A DNA stretch of 64,000 nt from Kutzneria kofuensis (GTDB taxonomy: Bacteria > Actinomycetota > Actinomycetes > Mycobacteriales > Pseudonocardiaceae), in NCBI RefSeq assembly GCF_014203355.1, contig NZ_JACHIR010000001.1, forward strand, positions 3,102,038 through 3,166,037, in the 5' to 3' direction. Shown here one piece after another: positions 9,081 through 17,246 of this stretch (within the stretch, counting starts at the first letter, position 1; the number at the start of each line of letters is the position of its first letter). The position numbers were made by a program, and so were the translations under genes. The notes under the pieces are model-generated. The model did no database searches. It worked only from the letters and a program-made list of their open reading frames with translations, and was not told the DNA's origin.

Positions 9081-9415
9081 GGTTGCCTTCTGTGTGTTAT
9101 CTCACCGTGATCAAACACGTCCGGTAACCGAATACCGCGATTTCCGTAGTCTGATCTTTGATCCGGCTCACAAACGGTAACACGTTCCTAGCGGCGCGCC
9201 GAATGCCCGGCCCCGCTCGGAACGCGTTACACAACCGCCCATGCGGCACCGAAAGGCTGCCCCGAACACCATTGCGCAAACAAGATTCGAGGCATACGGG
9301 TGCCGTTGCCCCGGCGCGGGAAGGCGCCGGGGCACGACCGCCCGCCGGGGCATTCGGGTGTCGTTGCCCGGCGCGGGGAGGCGCCGGGGCATGGCCGTCC
9401 CGTCAGGGCCTCCGG
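9081..9415. other. Non-coding gap with duplicated hairpins
   Basis: No convincing gene. The left half (9090-9240) is lower in GC and probably carries the promoter of the zinc-ribbon gene. The right half holds the two tandem hairpins described at 9297-9391. Confidence 0.6.
9297..9391 (-). repeat. Tandemly duplicated terminator hairpin
   Basis: Two imperfect copies of a unit with 58-bp period (CGGGTG at 9297 and 9355). Each contains a strong GC hairpin: arms 9307-9317/9324-9334 (11 bp) and 9365-9374/9381-9391 (one bulge). They sit just past the stop of the malyl-CoA-type lyase on the minus strand, so they probably act as a double terminator that arose by local duplication. Confidence 0.6.
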
Positions 9416-10366
9416 TCATTCCGCCGGCGGCGTCCACTTGTCCGTGCGGGTCATGCCCGCCGCCCGGCCCTTTCCGGCGATCACCAGCGCCATCTTCCGG
9501 GACGCCTCGTCGATCATTTCGTCGCCGAGCATCACGGCGCCGCGCTTGCCGCCCTTGTCGGACGTGTAGAACTCGTAGGCGTCGAGGATGTTCTCGGCGT
9601 GGTCGTAGTCGGCCTGGCCCGGGCTGAACACCTCGTTGGCGGCCTCGATCTGGCCGGGGTGCAGCACCCACTTGCCGTCGTAGCCGAGCGCGGCGGCCCG
9701 GCCGGCGACGCGGCGGAAGCCGTCGACGTCGCGGATCTGCAGGTACGGCCCGTCGATCGCCTGCACGTCGTTGGCACGCGCGGCCATCAGGATGCGCATC
9801 AGGATGTAGTGGTAGGCGTCGCCGACGTCGTAGCCGGGCGGCTGCTCGCCGACGACCAGGGACTTCATGTTGATGGAGGCCATGAAGTCGGCCGGGCCGA
9901 AGATGATCGTCTCGACCCGGGGCGACGCGGTGGCGATGGCGTCCACCTCGACGAGACCGCGGGCGTTCTCGATCTGGGCCTCGATGCCGATGCGGCCGAC
10001 CTCGTAGCCCATGGTCTTCTCGATCTGGGTGAGCAGCAGGTCCAGCGCCTGCACCTGCTGCGCGGTCTGCACCTTGGGCAGCATCAGACAGTCCAGGTTC
10101 GCGCCGGCGCCCTCGACGACCTCGACGACGTCCCGGTAGGTCCACTCGGTGGTCCAGTCGTTGACCCGCACCACTCGCGTCCGCTCGCCCCAACCGCCCT
10201 CGTTGAGCGCGGCCACGATCGTCTTGCGGGCGTCCGGCTTGGCCAGCGGCGCGCAGGCGTCCTCCAGGTCCAGGAACACCTGGTCGGCCGGCAGCGTCCG
10301 GGCCTTGTCGATCATCTTCTGGCTGGAGCCGGGGACGGCGAGACAGGATCGGCGGGGACGCGGCAC
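9416..10366 (-). CDS. HpcH/HpaI (CitE-like) malyl-CoA lyase
   Basis: 316-aa TIM-barrel lyase. It begins RRSCLAVPGSSQKMIDKA, typical of CitE/Mcl proteins, and carries LPADQVFLDLEDACAP, VRVNDW (the CoA/substrate Arg), IEAQIENARG (metal Glu) and GPADFMASI (metal Asp). This subtype in actinomycetes cleaves L-malyl-CoA or beta-methylmalyl-CoA, as in the ethylmalonyl-CoA pathway. GTG start with an AGGAGG site 7 nt upstream. Its operator at 10382-10395 matches that of the acyl-CoA dehydrogenase. The other pathway genes (ccr, ecm, mch) are not in the window. Confidence 0.78.
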   Translation of the reverse strand: MPRPRRSCLAVPGSSQKMIDKARTLPADQVFLDLEDACAPLAKPDARKTIVAALNEGGWGERTRVVRVNDWTTEWTYRDVVEVVEGAGANLDCLMLPKVQTAQQVQALDLLLTQIEKTMGYEVGRIGIEAQIENARGLVEVDAIATASPRVETIIFGPADFMASINMKSLVVGEQPPGYDVGDAYHYILMRILMAARANDVQAIDGPYLQIRDVDGFRRVAGRAAALGYDGKWVLHPGQIEAANEVFSPGQADYDHAENILDAYEFYTSDKGGKRGAVMLGDEMIDEASRKMALVIAGKGRAAGMTRTDKWTPPAE

Positions 10367-10381
10367 GGCGGTACCTCCTCG

Positions 10382-10395
10382 TACTGACCGGTAAC
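10382..10395. promoter_or_regulatory. Operator copy 2 (malyl-CoA-type lyase)
   Basis: TACTGACCGGTAAC, 16-29 nt upstream of the lyase start, between promoter and ribosome site. It matches the dehydrogenase operator (8814-8827, complement) at 13 of 14 bases. Confidence 0.5.
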
Positions 10396-10474
10396 TTACG
10401 GCGATGCTGGCACGGCCGCGGGATGCCCGCCATTCGCTGAGTCACCCGTCACAGCCCCGTGCGAAGCTGAACCG

Positions 10475-10843
10475 GTGGAGATGACCCGCCTGCTCGACAA
10501 CGCCCTACGCAAGGCCGCCGCCGTCTGGATCACCGTCGACGACCGCCCCCGGCTGGTCTGGGCGCTGTGGCGGGACGGCGCGCTCTGGGTCGCCGTCGGC
10601 GGCGACGAGCAGCAGGTCCCGGGCCTTCGTGACGGCGTGACCTGCACGATCACCGTTCGCTCCCCCACCACGCACTCGCACCTCGCCGACGTGCCCGCCA
10701 CCGCCTCGCTGGTCGAGCGGGAAAAGGAGGTGACGGACGCGCTCCGGGCCGCCAGACTCAATGCCGAGCCGGCCTGGACTGAGGTGTACCGACTTGATCC
10801 GGATTCCCAAGGACTTCGCGGAGACGGTGCTGAGCTGGGGTGA
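10475..10843 (+). CDS. Hypothetical protein
   Basis: 122 aa, possibly starting at ATG 10481 instead of GTG 10475. Strand-rich pattern (VWITVDDRPRLVWALWRDGALWVAVGGDEQQVPGL) reminiscent of split-barrel flavin-binding folds, but no diagnostic motif, so no function is given. Its end overlaps the following kinase-like gene by 50 nt (measured from the TTG start chosen for that gene). Both read in the same direction, suggesting co-transcription. Confidence 0.55.
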   Translation: MEMTRLLDNALRKAAAVWITVDDRPRLVWALWRDGALWVAVGGDEQQVPGLRDGVTCTITVRSPTTHSHLADVPATASLVEREKEVTDALRAARLNAEPAWTEVYRLDPDSQGLRGDGAELG

Positions 10844-11648
10844 CGATCACGCCACCCGCTGGCTGCTCGGATTGCCCGAGCTGGCCGCCGAATACCTCGA
10901 CCGCTGGGACCTGACCCCCGACGGCGCCCCGCTCAACGGCTTCGTCAGCGTCGTGCAACCCGTCCGCCGGGCCGACGGCACCCCCGCCATGCTCAAACTC
11001 GGCCTGACACATGAGGAATCCGAGCACGAGTGGTACGCGCTGTCCATCTGGGACGGTGACGGCGCCGTCCGCCTGCTCGACCACGATGCCGACGACGGCG
11101 TCCTGCTCCTGGAGCGGCTTCGCCCGGAAACCCTTGCCACGCAGCCGATTTCCGACGCGCTCACCATCGCCGGCACCCTGCGTTCACGCCTGCTTCGGCC
11201 GGCCCCTTCCCCCATGCGCACCCTTCGAGCCAACGCCGCCCGCTGGGCCGAGGAGCTGCCCCAGGCCACCGGAATCCCCTCGCGCATCCTCGACGAGGCC
11301 GTCGACATCTGCCGTTCCCTCGGCCCGCACGCCCAGCGCCAGATGGTCAACGAGGACCAGCACTTCCACAACATCCTCGCCAGTGACCGCGAGCCGTGGC
11401 TCGTCATCGACCCCAAGGTCATCGCCGCCGACCCCGAGTTCGGGCTGGCCACGCTGCTGTGGAACCGGTTCGAGCCGGACCGGATCGAGCACCGGCTGGA
11501 CATGCTGGTGGAGATCGAGGGCCTGGACGCGGACAAGGCCCGGGCCTGGACGTTCGTCTCGGCCGTGGTGAACTGGGCCGACGCCGACAACGACAGCTGG
11601 ACCGCCGAACGCTGCCAGGTGATCGCCACCACCCTGGCCACCACCTGA
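10794..11648 (+). CDS. APH(6)/hydroxyurea-type phosphotransferase
   Basis: 284-aa kinase-like protein of the streptomycin 6-kinase/hydroxyurea phosphotransferase family (PF04655 type). Family features: the opening IRIPKDFAETV, VQPVRRADGTPAMLKL (nucleotide Lys), LLLERL hinge, catalytic VNEDQHFHNIL and LVIDPK for Mg binding. I chose TTG 10794 because the family starts with (M)IRIP and a TGAGGTG site lies about 8 nt upstream; ATG 10761 would add 11 unrelated residues. Resistance is not implied: such proteins are common housekeeping kinases in actinomycetes. Confidence 0.72.
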   Translation: MIRIPKDFAETVLSWGDDHATRWLLGLPELAAEYLDRWDLTPDGAPLNGFVSVVQPVRRADGTPAMLKLGLTHEESEHEWYALSIWDGDGAVRLLDHDADDGVLLLERLRPETLATQPISDALTIAGTLRSRLLRPAPSPMRTLRANAARWAEELPQATGIPSRILDEAVDICRSLGPHAQRQMVNEDQHFHNILASDREPWLVIDPKVIAADPEFGLATLLWNRFEPDRIEHRLDMLVEIEGLDADKARAWTFVSAVVNWADADNDSWTAERCQVIATTLATT

Positions 11649-11768
11649 CCCCCGCGAGTCCCGCTCAGCGGCACACCGAAATGTATGAATCGTGCAGAAC
11701 TGAGCCTCGGGCCTCACTTCTGCACGAAACCGCATTTCGGTGTGCCTGAGAGCGGGACTCGCGGGGGT
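11648..11768. repeat. 121-bp imperfect palindrome between convergent genes
   Basis: The whole gap between the convergent kinase and phzF-like genes is one long inverted repeat. Three blocks pair exactly: 19 bp at the outer ends, 14 bp in the middle (GGCACACCGAAATG) and 9 bp nearer the centre (CGTGCAGAA), separated by short mismatched bulges, with an 18-nt centre. It would fold into a very stable cruciform or RNA hairpin. It probably serves as a bidirectional terminator; it may also be a small dispersed element. Confidence 0.75.
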
Positions 11769-11771
11769 GTG

Positions 11772-12599
11772 TCAGCCGGTCCAGTTCAGCTGGCCGCTGG
11801 CGACGTGCACGACGTCGCCGCGGACCGTGGCGGCTTCCGGGGTGATCGAGCAGTACAGAGTGGACGGTCGGCCCATCTCCACGCCCTGACGCACCACGAT
11901 GTCCGCCGTCTCACCGATCAACCCACGGTCGTTGGCGAACACACACAGGCCCAGCGCGGCGGACCCCGTTGCCGCGTCCTCGCCACCGTCGACGAAGACC
12001 CGAACGTGCGCGTGGTTGTCGACGAGCGAGAAGATCTGCAGACCGTGGTCGGCGCCAGCCGCGATCATGGCCCGGCGGTCGGGCACGGCCCGGCTCACGG
12101 CGTCCGGTTCGACCCCCAAATAGGCGAATTCGAGGCCGCAACCCGCGACACCGGAGTCCACATCGGACAGATCGTCGACGGTGAGGCCGACGGCGGCGGC
12201 CAGGGCGGCCCGGTCCAGCCGATGGCCGACGGTCCGCGCGCCGCCGCTGATCCGGGAGCCGCGCTCGTCGACCACCACCGGCAGCAGGCCGGCGCCACAC
12301 TCCTGGACGGCCGGCCCAAGGCCGATCACGCCGTCGCGGGCCAGCAGCCACGAGGTTCCGACGCTGGGATGGCCGGCGAACGGCAGTTCCTCGGCGACGG
12401 TGAAGATCCGGACCCGGTAGTCGGCGCCGGGCTGCGTGGGCGGCAGCGGGAAGGTCGTCTCCGAGTAGCCGAACTCGGCGGCGATGGTGCGCATCGCCTC
12501 CGCCGACAGGTCGTCGGCTCCGTGCACGACGGCGAGCTGATTGCCGGTGAACGGAGTGTCGGTGAACACGTCGAGGACGTCGAAACGCAGCGTCGGCAC
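11772..12599 (-). CDS. PhzF-family isomerase
   Basis: 275-aa protein of the PhzF/diaminopimelate-epimerase-like fold. Motifs: FTGNQLAV near the start, catalytic Glu47 in GYSETTF, AGHPSVGT at 75-81 and the second-domain EDAATGSAA. PhzF itself rearranges DHHA in phenazine synthesis; no other phenazine genes are here, so a general isomerase of unknown substrate is more likely. The GTG start is preceded 6 nt upstream by TAACGT, consistent with a leaderless mRNA. Confidence 0.78.
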   Translation of the reverse strand: MPTLRFDVLDVFTDTPFTGNQLAVVHGADDLSAEAMRTIAAEFGYSETTFPLPPTQPGADYRVRIFTVAEELPFAGHPSVGTSWLLARDGVIGLGPAVQECGAGLLPVVVDERGSRISGGARTVGHRLDRAALAAAVGLTVDDLSDVDSGVAGCGLEFAYLGVEPDAVSRAVPDRRAMIAAGADHGLQIFSLVDNHAHVRVFVDGGEDAATGSAALGLCVFANDRGLIGETADIVVRQGVEMGRPSTLYCSITPEAATVRGDVVHVASGQLNWTG

Positions 12600-12605
12600 G
12601 GGACA

Positions 12606-12615
12606 ACGTTAGCCT
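12606..12615. promoter_or_regulatory. Overlapping divergent leaderless promoters
   Basis: Only 22 nt separate the divergent GTG starts at 12599 and 12622. Minus strand: TAACGT at 12611-12606, then 6 nt to GTG. Plus strand: TAGCCT at 12610-12615, then 6 nt to GTG. The two -10 elements share the TA at 12610-12611. Confidence 0.6.
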
Positions 12616-12621
12616 TTGCGT

Positions 12622-13896
12622 GTGGCAGCCACAGACCGGATTTTTGTCGCCCAACTGGCCGGATTGCCGGTATTCGGCCCGGACGGTGAGCCGATCGGCA
12701 AGGTTCGCGACGTCGTGGCCAGCCTGCGGACGGACCGTCAGCCGCCCCGGGTGCTGGGCATCGTCGTGGAACTGGTGACCCGGCGGCGCATCTTCGTGCC
12801 GATGCTGCGGGTGGCCGGCATCGAGCCGCACGCGGTCGTGCTCTCCACCGGCTCGGTGAACATGCGACATTTCCACCAGCGTCCCAACGAGGTTGTTGTC
12901 GTCGGGCAACTGTTGGACGCCCGCGTCGGCATCGAGGGCGGCGGGGTCAGCGCGGTCGTGGTGGACGCCGCCATGGAGCCGACCAGGACCCGGGACTGGG
13001 AGATCAGCCGGGTCGCCGTGCGCGAGCGCACGGGCCGGCTCGGCCGCCGCGGTCCGGTGCAGGTGCTGCGCTGGGAGGACGTCGTCGGTCTCGGCATGGC
13101 CGAGCTGTCCTCACAACCGCAGGGCGCGCAGCAACTACTCGCCCAGTTCGACCAGATGCGCGCCGCGGACGTCGCCAACGCGCTGCGCGACCTGCCGGCC
13201 AAGCGCCGCTACGAGGTCGCCGACGCGCTCGACGACGAGCGGCTCGCCGACGTGATCGAGGAACTGCCCGAGGACGACCAGAAGGACCTGCTGGCCCACC
13301 TGGACGACGAGCGCGCCGCCGACATCCTCGAGGCGATGAACCCGGACGACGCCGCCGACCTGCTGGCCGAGCTGTCCGAGCCGGACAAGAACCGGCTGCT
13401 GGAGCTGATGGAGCCGGAGGAGTCCGCGCCGGTCAAGCGGCTGCTGGAGTACTCGTTCGACACCGCAGGCGGTCTCATGACGCCCGAGCCCGTCGCGCTC
13501 ACCCCCGACGCCACCATCGCCGAGGCGCTGGCCCGGGCCCGCAACCCCGAGCTCACGCCGGCGTTGTCGAGCATGGTCTTCGTCTGCCGGCCGCCCACGG
13601 CCACACCCACCGGCCGCTATCTCGGCTGCGTCCACCTGCAGCGCCTGCTGCGCGAGCCGCCGTCCGATCTTGTCGCCGGGGCCCTGGACACCGACCTGCC
13701 CCGGCTGCGACCGACCGCGTCACTCCTCGAGGTGACCAAGTTCTTCGCGACCTACAACCTGGTGTGCGCGCCCGTGGTGGACGACGAGGACCACCTGCTC
13801 GGCGCCGTCACCGTTGACGACGTGCTGGACCATCTGCTGCCGGAGGACTGGCGGGAGACCCTGCACCACGAGGAGGAGGGCGTCGCCAATGCCTGA
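12622..13896 (+). CDS. MgtE N-domain/CBS regulatory protein, Rv1232 type
   Basis: 424 aa, cytoplasmic. N-terminal PRC-barrel-like region (LAGLPVFGPDGEPIGKVRDVVAS), then an MgtE N-type superhelical domain at about 175-270 (repeated LPEDDQKDLLAHLDDERAADILEAM units), then a CBS pair from about 290. No membrane domain follows, so it senses rather than transports Mg2+ or nucleotides (inference). GTG 12622 chosen because homologues start just before LAGLPVFGP and a -10 lies 6 nt upstream. Its stop overlaps the DUF1003 gene by 8 nt. Confidence 0.8.
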   Translation: MAATDRIFVAQLAGLPVFGPDGEPIGKVRDVVASLRTDRQPPRVLGIVVELVTRRRIFVPMLRVAGIEPHAVVLSTGSVNMRHFHQRPNEVVVVGQLLDARVGIEGGGVSAVVVDAAMEPTRTRDWEISRVAVRERTGRLGRRGPVQVLRWEDVVGLGMAELSSQPQGAQQLLAQFDQMRAADVANALRDLPAKRRYEVADALDDERLADVIEELPEDDQKDLLAHLDDERAADILEAMNPDDAADLLAELSEPDKNRLLELMEPEESAPVKRLLEYSFDTAGGLMTPEPVALTPDATIAEALARARNPELTPALSSMVFVCRPPTATPTGRYLGCVHLQRLLREPPSDLVAGALDTDLPRLRPTASLLEVTKFFATYNLVCAPVVDDEDHLLGAVTVDDVLDHLLPEDWRETLHHEEEGVANA

Positions 13897-14458
13897 GCTG
13901 ACCTCACGACGGCGGCTCGACCAGCCCCGGGCGCCGCGCCGGTGGGCCATCGAGGTGGATCCCGAGGCGTTCGGCCGGTTCTCCGAACGGCTGGCCCGGT
14001 TCCTGGGGACCGGGAAGTTCCTGTTCTGGCAGACGCTCGTCGTGGTCGTCTGGATCGCGCTGAACCTGTTCGCCGTCAGCCTGCAGTGGGATCCGTACCC
14101 GTTCATCCTGCTCAACCTGGCCTTCTCCACCCAGGCCGCCTACGCCGCCCCGCTCATCCTGCTCGCGCAGAACCGGCAGGACGACCGGGACCGGATCTCG
14201 CTGGAGGAGGACCGGGCCCGGGCGGCCCAGACCAAGGCCGACACCGAGTTCATGGCCCGGGAGCTGGCCGCCCTGCGGCTGGCCGTCGGCGAGGTCGCCA
14301 CCCGCGACTACCTGCGCAGCGAGCTCGACCGCCTGCGCGCCGAGCTCGCCGGCACCAAGAAGCGCGAGCGGACCCGCAAGTCCTCCAACCCCTCCGCCGA
14401 GCAGATCCGCGACGATCCGAGGTGGGACGACGAGGAGTCCGTCGCCCACAAGAGTTGA
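13889..14458 (+). CDS. DUF1003 membrane protein, Rv1231 type
   Basis: 189 aa. Two membrane helices (FLFWQTLVVVVWIALNLFAV and FILLNLAFSTQAAYAAPLILLA) match DUF1003, followed by RQDDRDRISLEEDRARA and a charged coiled-coil tail. Start ATG overlaps the end of the MgtE-N/CBS gene, so the two are probably a functional pair, the CBS protein acting on this membrane partner (inference; the pairing is conserved in mycobacteria). Confidence 0.8.
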   Translation: MPELTSRRRLDQPRAPRRWAIEVDPEAFGRFSERLARFLGTGKFLFWQTLVVVVWIALNLFAVSLQWDPYPFILLNLAFSTQAAYAAPLILLAQNRQDDRDRISLEEDRARAAQTKADTEFMARELAALRLAVGEVATRDYLRSELDRLRAELAGTKKRERTRKSSNPSAEQIRDDPRWDDEESVAHKS

Positions 14459-14476
14459 CCTTCGATCGGAGCCGCG

Positions 14477-15289
14477 ATGCAGGCGTCGGAGTTCCGGCGG
14501 GCGGTGGCGGTGGCCACGTCGACCGCCTCCGCACTCGGCCTGGCCGCCGATGACGCAGTCGTACTCAACAACTCGAACAAGCTCAGTCTGCGGCTGCTGC
14601 CCGGTGACGTCCTGGCCCGGGTGGCGCCGGTGGCGCAGCAGGTCGCCCAGTTCGAGATCGAGCTGGCGCAGCGGCTCGGCGGGAGTCCGGTGGCGGCGCT
14701 CGACCCGCGCGTGCCGGCAAGGGCCTATGAGCGTGATGGCTTCGTGGTCACGTTCTGGAGCTACTACGAGCCGGGATCGCCGGCCTCGCCGGAGGAGTAC
14801 GCGGATGCGCTACGGAGGCTGCATGAGGGCATGCGCCGACTGGACATCCCGGCGCCGCACTTCACGGAACGGGTGGAGCAGGCCCGACGGCTCCTGGCCG
14901 ACCGCGAGCGCACACCGGAACTGGCGGACGCGGATCGGGCGCTGCTCGGAGAGGTCCTCGACAACCAGGGCCGTGTGAACGGCCCTGAGCAGCTGCTGCA
15001 CGGCGAGCCGCACCCCGGCAACCTGCTGACCACGGACAACGGACCGCTGTTCATCGACTTCGAGACGTGCTGTCGCGGGCCGGTGGAATTCGATCTGGCT
15101 CATGCGCCCGAAGACATGAGCCAGCACTACCCGGGCGTCGATCACGAGCTGCTGCGGCGGTGCCGGCTGCTCGTGCTGGCGATGATCACCACCTGGCGCT
15201 GGGATCGCGACGACCAGCTCCCGGACGGGCGACGGCTGGCCGCGCAGTGGCTCGGTGAGATCCGCACGGTTCTGACCGGCCGGGACTGA
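14477..15289 (+). CDS. Aminoglycoside-phosphotransferase-fold kinase with Glu in the catalytic motif
   Basis: 270 aa. APH/choline-kinase fold: catalytic loop LLHGEPHPGNLL and metal motif LFIDFE. The usual HGD has become HGE, so the catalytic Asp is replaced by Glu while the Asn is kept. N-terminal lobe is present but the nucleotide Lys is not obvious. Nineteen nt downstream of the DUF1003 gene on the same strand. Substrate unknown; the altered base may reduce or change activity. Confidence 0.68.
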   Translation: MQASEFRRAVAVATSTASALGLAADDAVVLNNSNKLSLRLLPGDVLARVAPVAQQVAQFEIELAQRLGGSPVAALDPRVPARAYERDGFVVTFWSYYEPGSPASPEEYADALRRLHEGMRRLDIPAPHFTERVEQARRLLADRERTPELADADRALLGEVLDNQGRVNGPEQLLHGEPHPGNLLTTDNGPLFIDFETCCRGPVEFDLAHAPEDMSQHYPGVDHELLRRCRLLVLAMITTWRWDRDDQLPDGRRLAAQWLGEIRTVLTGRD

Positions 15290-15302
15290 ACCGGCCGGTC
15301 AG
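15272..15302. terminator. Convergent terminator kinase/mrp
   Basis: Perfect 12-bp stem (15272-15283 with 15291-15302, 7-nt loop) that overlaps the stop codon of the kinase-like gene and precedes the mrp stop at 15310. Likely works in both directions. Confidence 0.7.
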
Positions 15303-15309
15303 AGCCGGG

Positions 15310-16446
15310 TCAGCGGCCGGCGGGGCTCACCGACAGCAGCCGGCCGGCCAGGCCGCGGGAACGGACCGTGAGCTTGGCGGCCACGTCGGACAGGACCTTC
15401 GACGCCGGGGCCTCGGGATCGGCGAGGACCAGGGGCGTGCCGGCGTCGCCGCACTCCCGCAGGCGCGGGTCGAGGGGGACCTGGCCGAGCAGCGGCACCT
15501 CGGAGCCCACGGCCTTGGTCAGCGAGTCGGCGACGGTCTTGCCACCGCCGGAGCCGAACAGCTCCATCCGGCTGCCGTCGGGCATGTCCATCCACGACAT
15601 GTTCTCGATGACGCCGGCCACCCGCTGCCGGGTCTGCATGGCGATGGCGCCGGCCCGCTCGGCGACCTCGGCTGCGGCCTGCTGCGGCGTCGTGACGACG
15701 AGGATCTCGGCGTTGGGGATGAGCTGGGCGACGGAGATGGCGATGTCGCCGGTGCCGGGGGGCAGGTCGAGCAGCAGCACGTCCAGGTCGCCCCAGAAGA
15801 CGTCGGCGAGGAACTGCTGGAGCGCCCGGTGCAGCATCGGCCCGCGCCACACGACGGGGGCGTTGTTCTGCACGAACATGCCGATGGAGATCACCTTCAC
15901 GCCGTTGGCCTGCGGCGGCATGATCATCTTCTCGACCTGGGTGGGCCGGGTGGTGGCGCCGAGCATCCGCGGCACGGAGTGGCCGTAGATGTCGGCGTCG
16001 ACGATGCCGACGGACAGGCCCCGGGCGGCCATGGCGGACGCCAGGTTGACGGTCATGCTCGACTTGCCGACGCCGCCCTTGCCGGACGCGACGCAGTAGA
16101 CCCTGGTCAGCGAGCCGGGCTGGGCGAACGGGATGACCGGCTCGGCCGCGTCGCCGCGCAGCGACTTGCGCAGTTCGGAGCGCTGCTGGTCGCTCATCAC
16201 GTCCAGCTCGACCAAGACGGCGGTGACGCCGTCGACCTGGCCGACGGCGGCGGTCACGTCCGCGGTGATCTTGTCGCGCAGCGGACAGCCGGCCACGGTG
16301 AGGTACACCGCGACGGTCACCACGCCGTCTTCGCCGATGGTGACGTCCTTCACCATGCCAAGCTCGGTGATCGGGCGGCGGATTTCTGGATCCTGGACGC
16401 CGCCGAGGGCGGCCCGCACGGCGTCGGCACTCGGGAGAGAAGTCAC
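15310..16446 (-). CDS. mrp: Mrp/ApbC iron-sulfur carrier ATPase
   Basis: 378-aa P-loop ATPase that carries Fe-S clusters to apo-proteins. N-terminal MIP18-like domain (VQDPEIRRPITELGMV, GCPLRDKI) and a deviant Walker A CVASGKGGVGKSS, then DADIYGHSVPRML, LLLDLPPGTGD and PNAEILVVTTPQ. The CxxC that binds the cluster in many Mrp proteins is not evident (the expected place reads ENMSWMDMPDG), as in other actinobacterial members. GTG 16446 chosen because TAGCAT (16459-16454) lies 7 nt upstream, which puts the ATG at 16455 inside the -10. Confidence 0.85.
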   Translation of the reverse strand: MTSLPSADAVRAALGGVQDPEIRRPITELGMVKDVTIGEDGVVTVAVYLTVAGCPLRDKITADVTAAVGQVDGVTAVLVELDVMSDQQRSELRKSLRGDAAEPVIPFAQPGSLTRVYCVASGKGGVGKSSMTVNLASAMAARGLSVGIVDADIYGHSVPRMLGATTRPTQVEKMIMPPQANGVKVISIGMFVQNNAPVVWRGPMLHRALQQFLADVFWGDLDVLLLDLPPGTGDIAISVAQLIPNAEILVVTTPQQAAAEVAERAGAIAMQTRQRVAGVIENMSWMDMPDGSRMELFGSGGGKTVADSLTKAVGSEVPLLGQVPLDPRLRECGDAGTPLVLADPEAPASKVLSDVAAKLTVRSRGLAGRLLSVSPAGR

Positions 16447-16453
16447 GAGTCCC

Positions 16454-16459
16454 ATGCTA
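16454..16459 (-). promoter_or_regulatory. -10 of leaderless mrp mRNA
   Basis: TAGCAT on the minus strand followed by 7 nt and the GTG at 16446; a CTGAC-like -35 lies about 16 nt further up. Confidence 0.45.
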
Positions 16460-16540
16460 CGAGCCGTTGTTACCGGTCGGTCAGCCGGCGTTCGCCGGCA
16501 GCACGATAGGGGCACTGCGCGATCATCTGGACGCGTTCCG

Positions 16541-16546
16541 TAACAT
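16541..16546 (+). promoter_or_regulatory. -10 of leaderless marR mRNA
   Basis: TAACAT followed by 8 nt and GTG at 16555. The intervening GGTGGG could alternatively be read as a ribosome site. Confidence 0.4.
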
Positions 16547-16554
16547 GGTGGGTC

Positions 16555-17034
16555 GTGCTGGACACAGGTAGGACCCGACTTCCCACCCGGACCGAGTTAG
16601 CCGTGTGGCGGTCATTCCTGCGGGCGCACGCCCGCATCGTCCGACATCTGGAGACCGAGCTGGTCGCCGAGCAGAGTCTGTCGCTGGCGTCCTATGACGT
16701 CCTGGTGCAGCTCGCCGAGGCGCCCGGGCGTCGGATGCGGATGACGGAACTCGCCGACGCCGTGCTGCTGTCCCGCTCCGGCGTCACCCGGCTGGTCGAC
16801 CGCCTCGAGCGGACCGGCCTCGTCAGCCGCGAGCGGGCCGACGGCGACGGCCGCGGCGTCGTGGCCGTGCTCACCCAGACGGGACTGGACCGGTTACGCA
16901 GCGCGTCCGGCGTCCATCTGGCCGGCGTGGTCCGCCACTTCGTCGAGGCCCTGGACGAGACCGCCATCGCCGCCTTCGGCCGCACCTGCGAGCAGCTCGC
17001 GGCCGCGTCGCCGCCGCTGCCCGAAGGTCCCTGA
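16555..17034 (+). CDS. MarR-family transcriptional regulator
   Basis: 159 aa. Central winged helix: SYDVLVQLAEAPGRRMRMTELADAVLLSRSGVTRLVDRLERTGLVSRERADGDGRGVVAVLT, with the wing Asp/Arg pair (D, R) typical of MarR. Dimerisation helices at both ends. It is divergent from mrp with 108 bp between starts, so it may control itself or mrp; ligand unknown. Confidence 0.82.
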   Translation: MLDTGRTRLPTRTELAVWRSFLRAHARIVRHLETELVAEQSLSLASYDVLVQLAEAPGRRMRMTELADAVLLSRSGVTRLVDRLERTGLVSRERADGDGRGVVAVLTQTGLDRLRSASGVHLAGVVRHFVEALDETAIAAFGRTCEQLAAASPPLPEGP

Positions 17035-17200
17035 CGGGCCGTTCGCCGGGCTCCGCCCCCGGCCTCGCCCGCCACGAAGGCGTGCCTCCTGGCCGTCAAC
17101 GCCAGCAGAGCCGCCTCGCCGGGCCCCGTCCCCGGGTGGTCGAAGTCCGCCAAGCAATCGTTCGCATCAGCCCAGGTCCGAGCACAGCACGTCAACCGAA

Positions 17201-17235
17201 CAGAAGGGGCCTTCCCGCCGGGAAGGCCCCTTCTG
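17201..17235. terminator. Bidirectional terminator marR/tatB
   Basis: Perfect 16-bp stem (17201-17216 with 17220-17235) with a 3-nt loop, between the convergent marR and tatB genes. The preceding 17035-17200 shows no gene. Confidence 0.8.
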
Positions 17236-17246
17236 TCATGTGGGGA

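Noticed and set aside
11772-12599. Phenazine biosynthesis
   Set aside because: Only a PhzF-fold isomerase; no phzA-E/G genes nearby.
10794-15289. Antibiotic resistance locus (two APH-like kinases)
   Set aside because: The family is a broad fold, no antibiotic cluster or mobile element is present, and catalytic motifs are altered in one copy.
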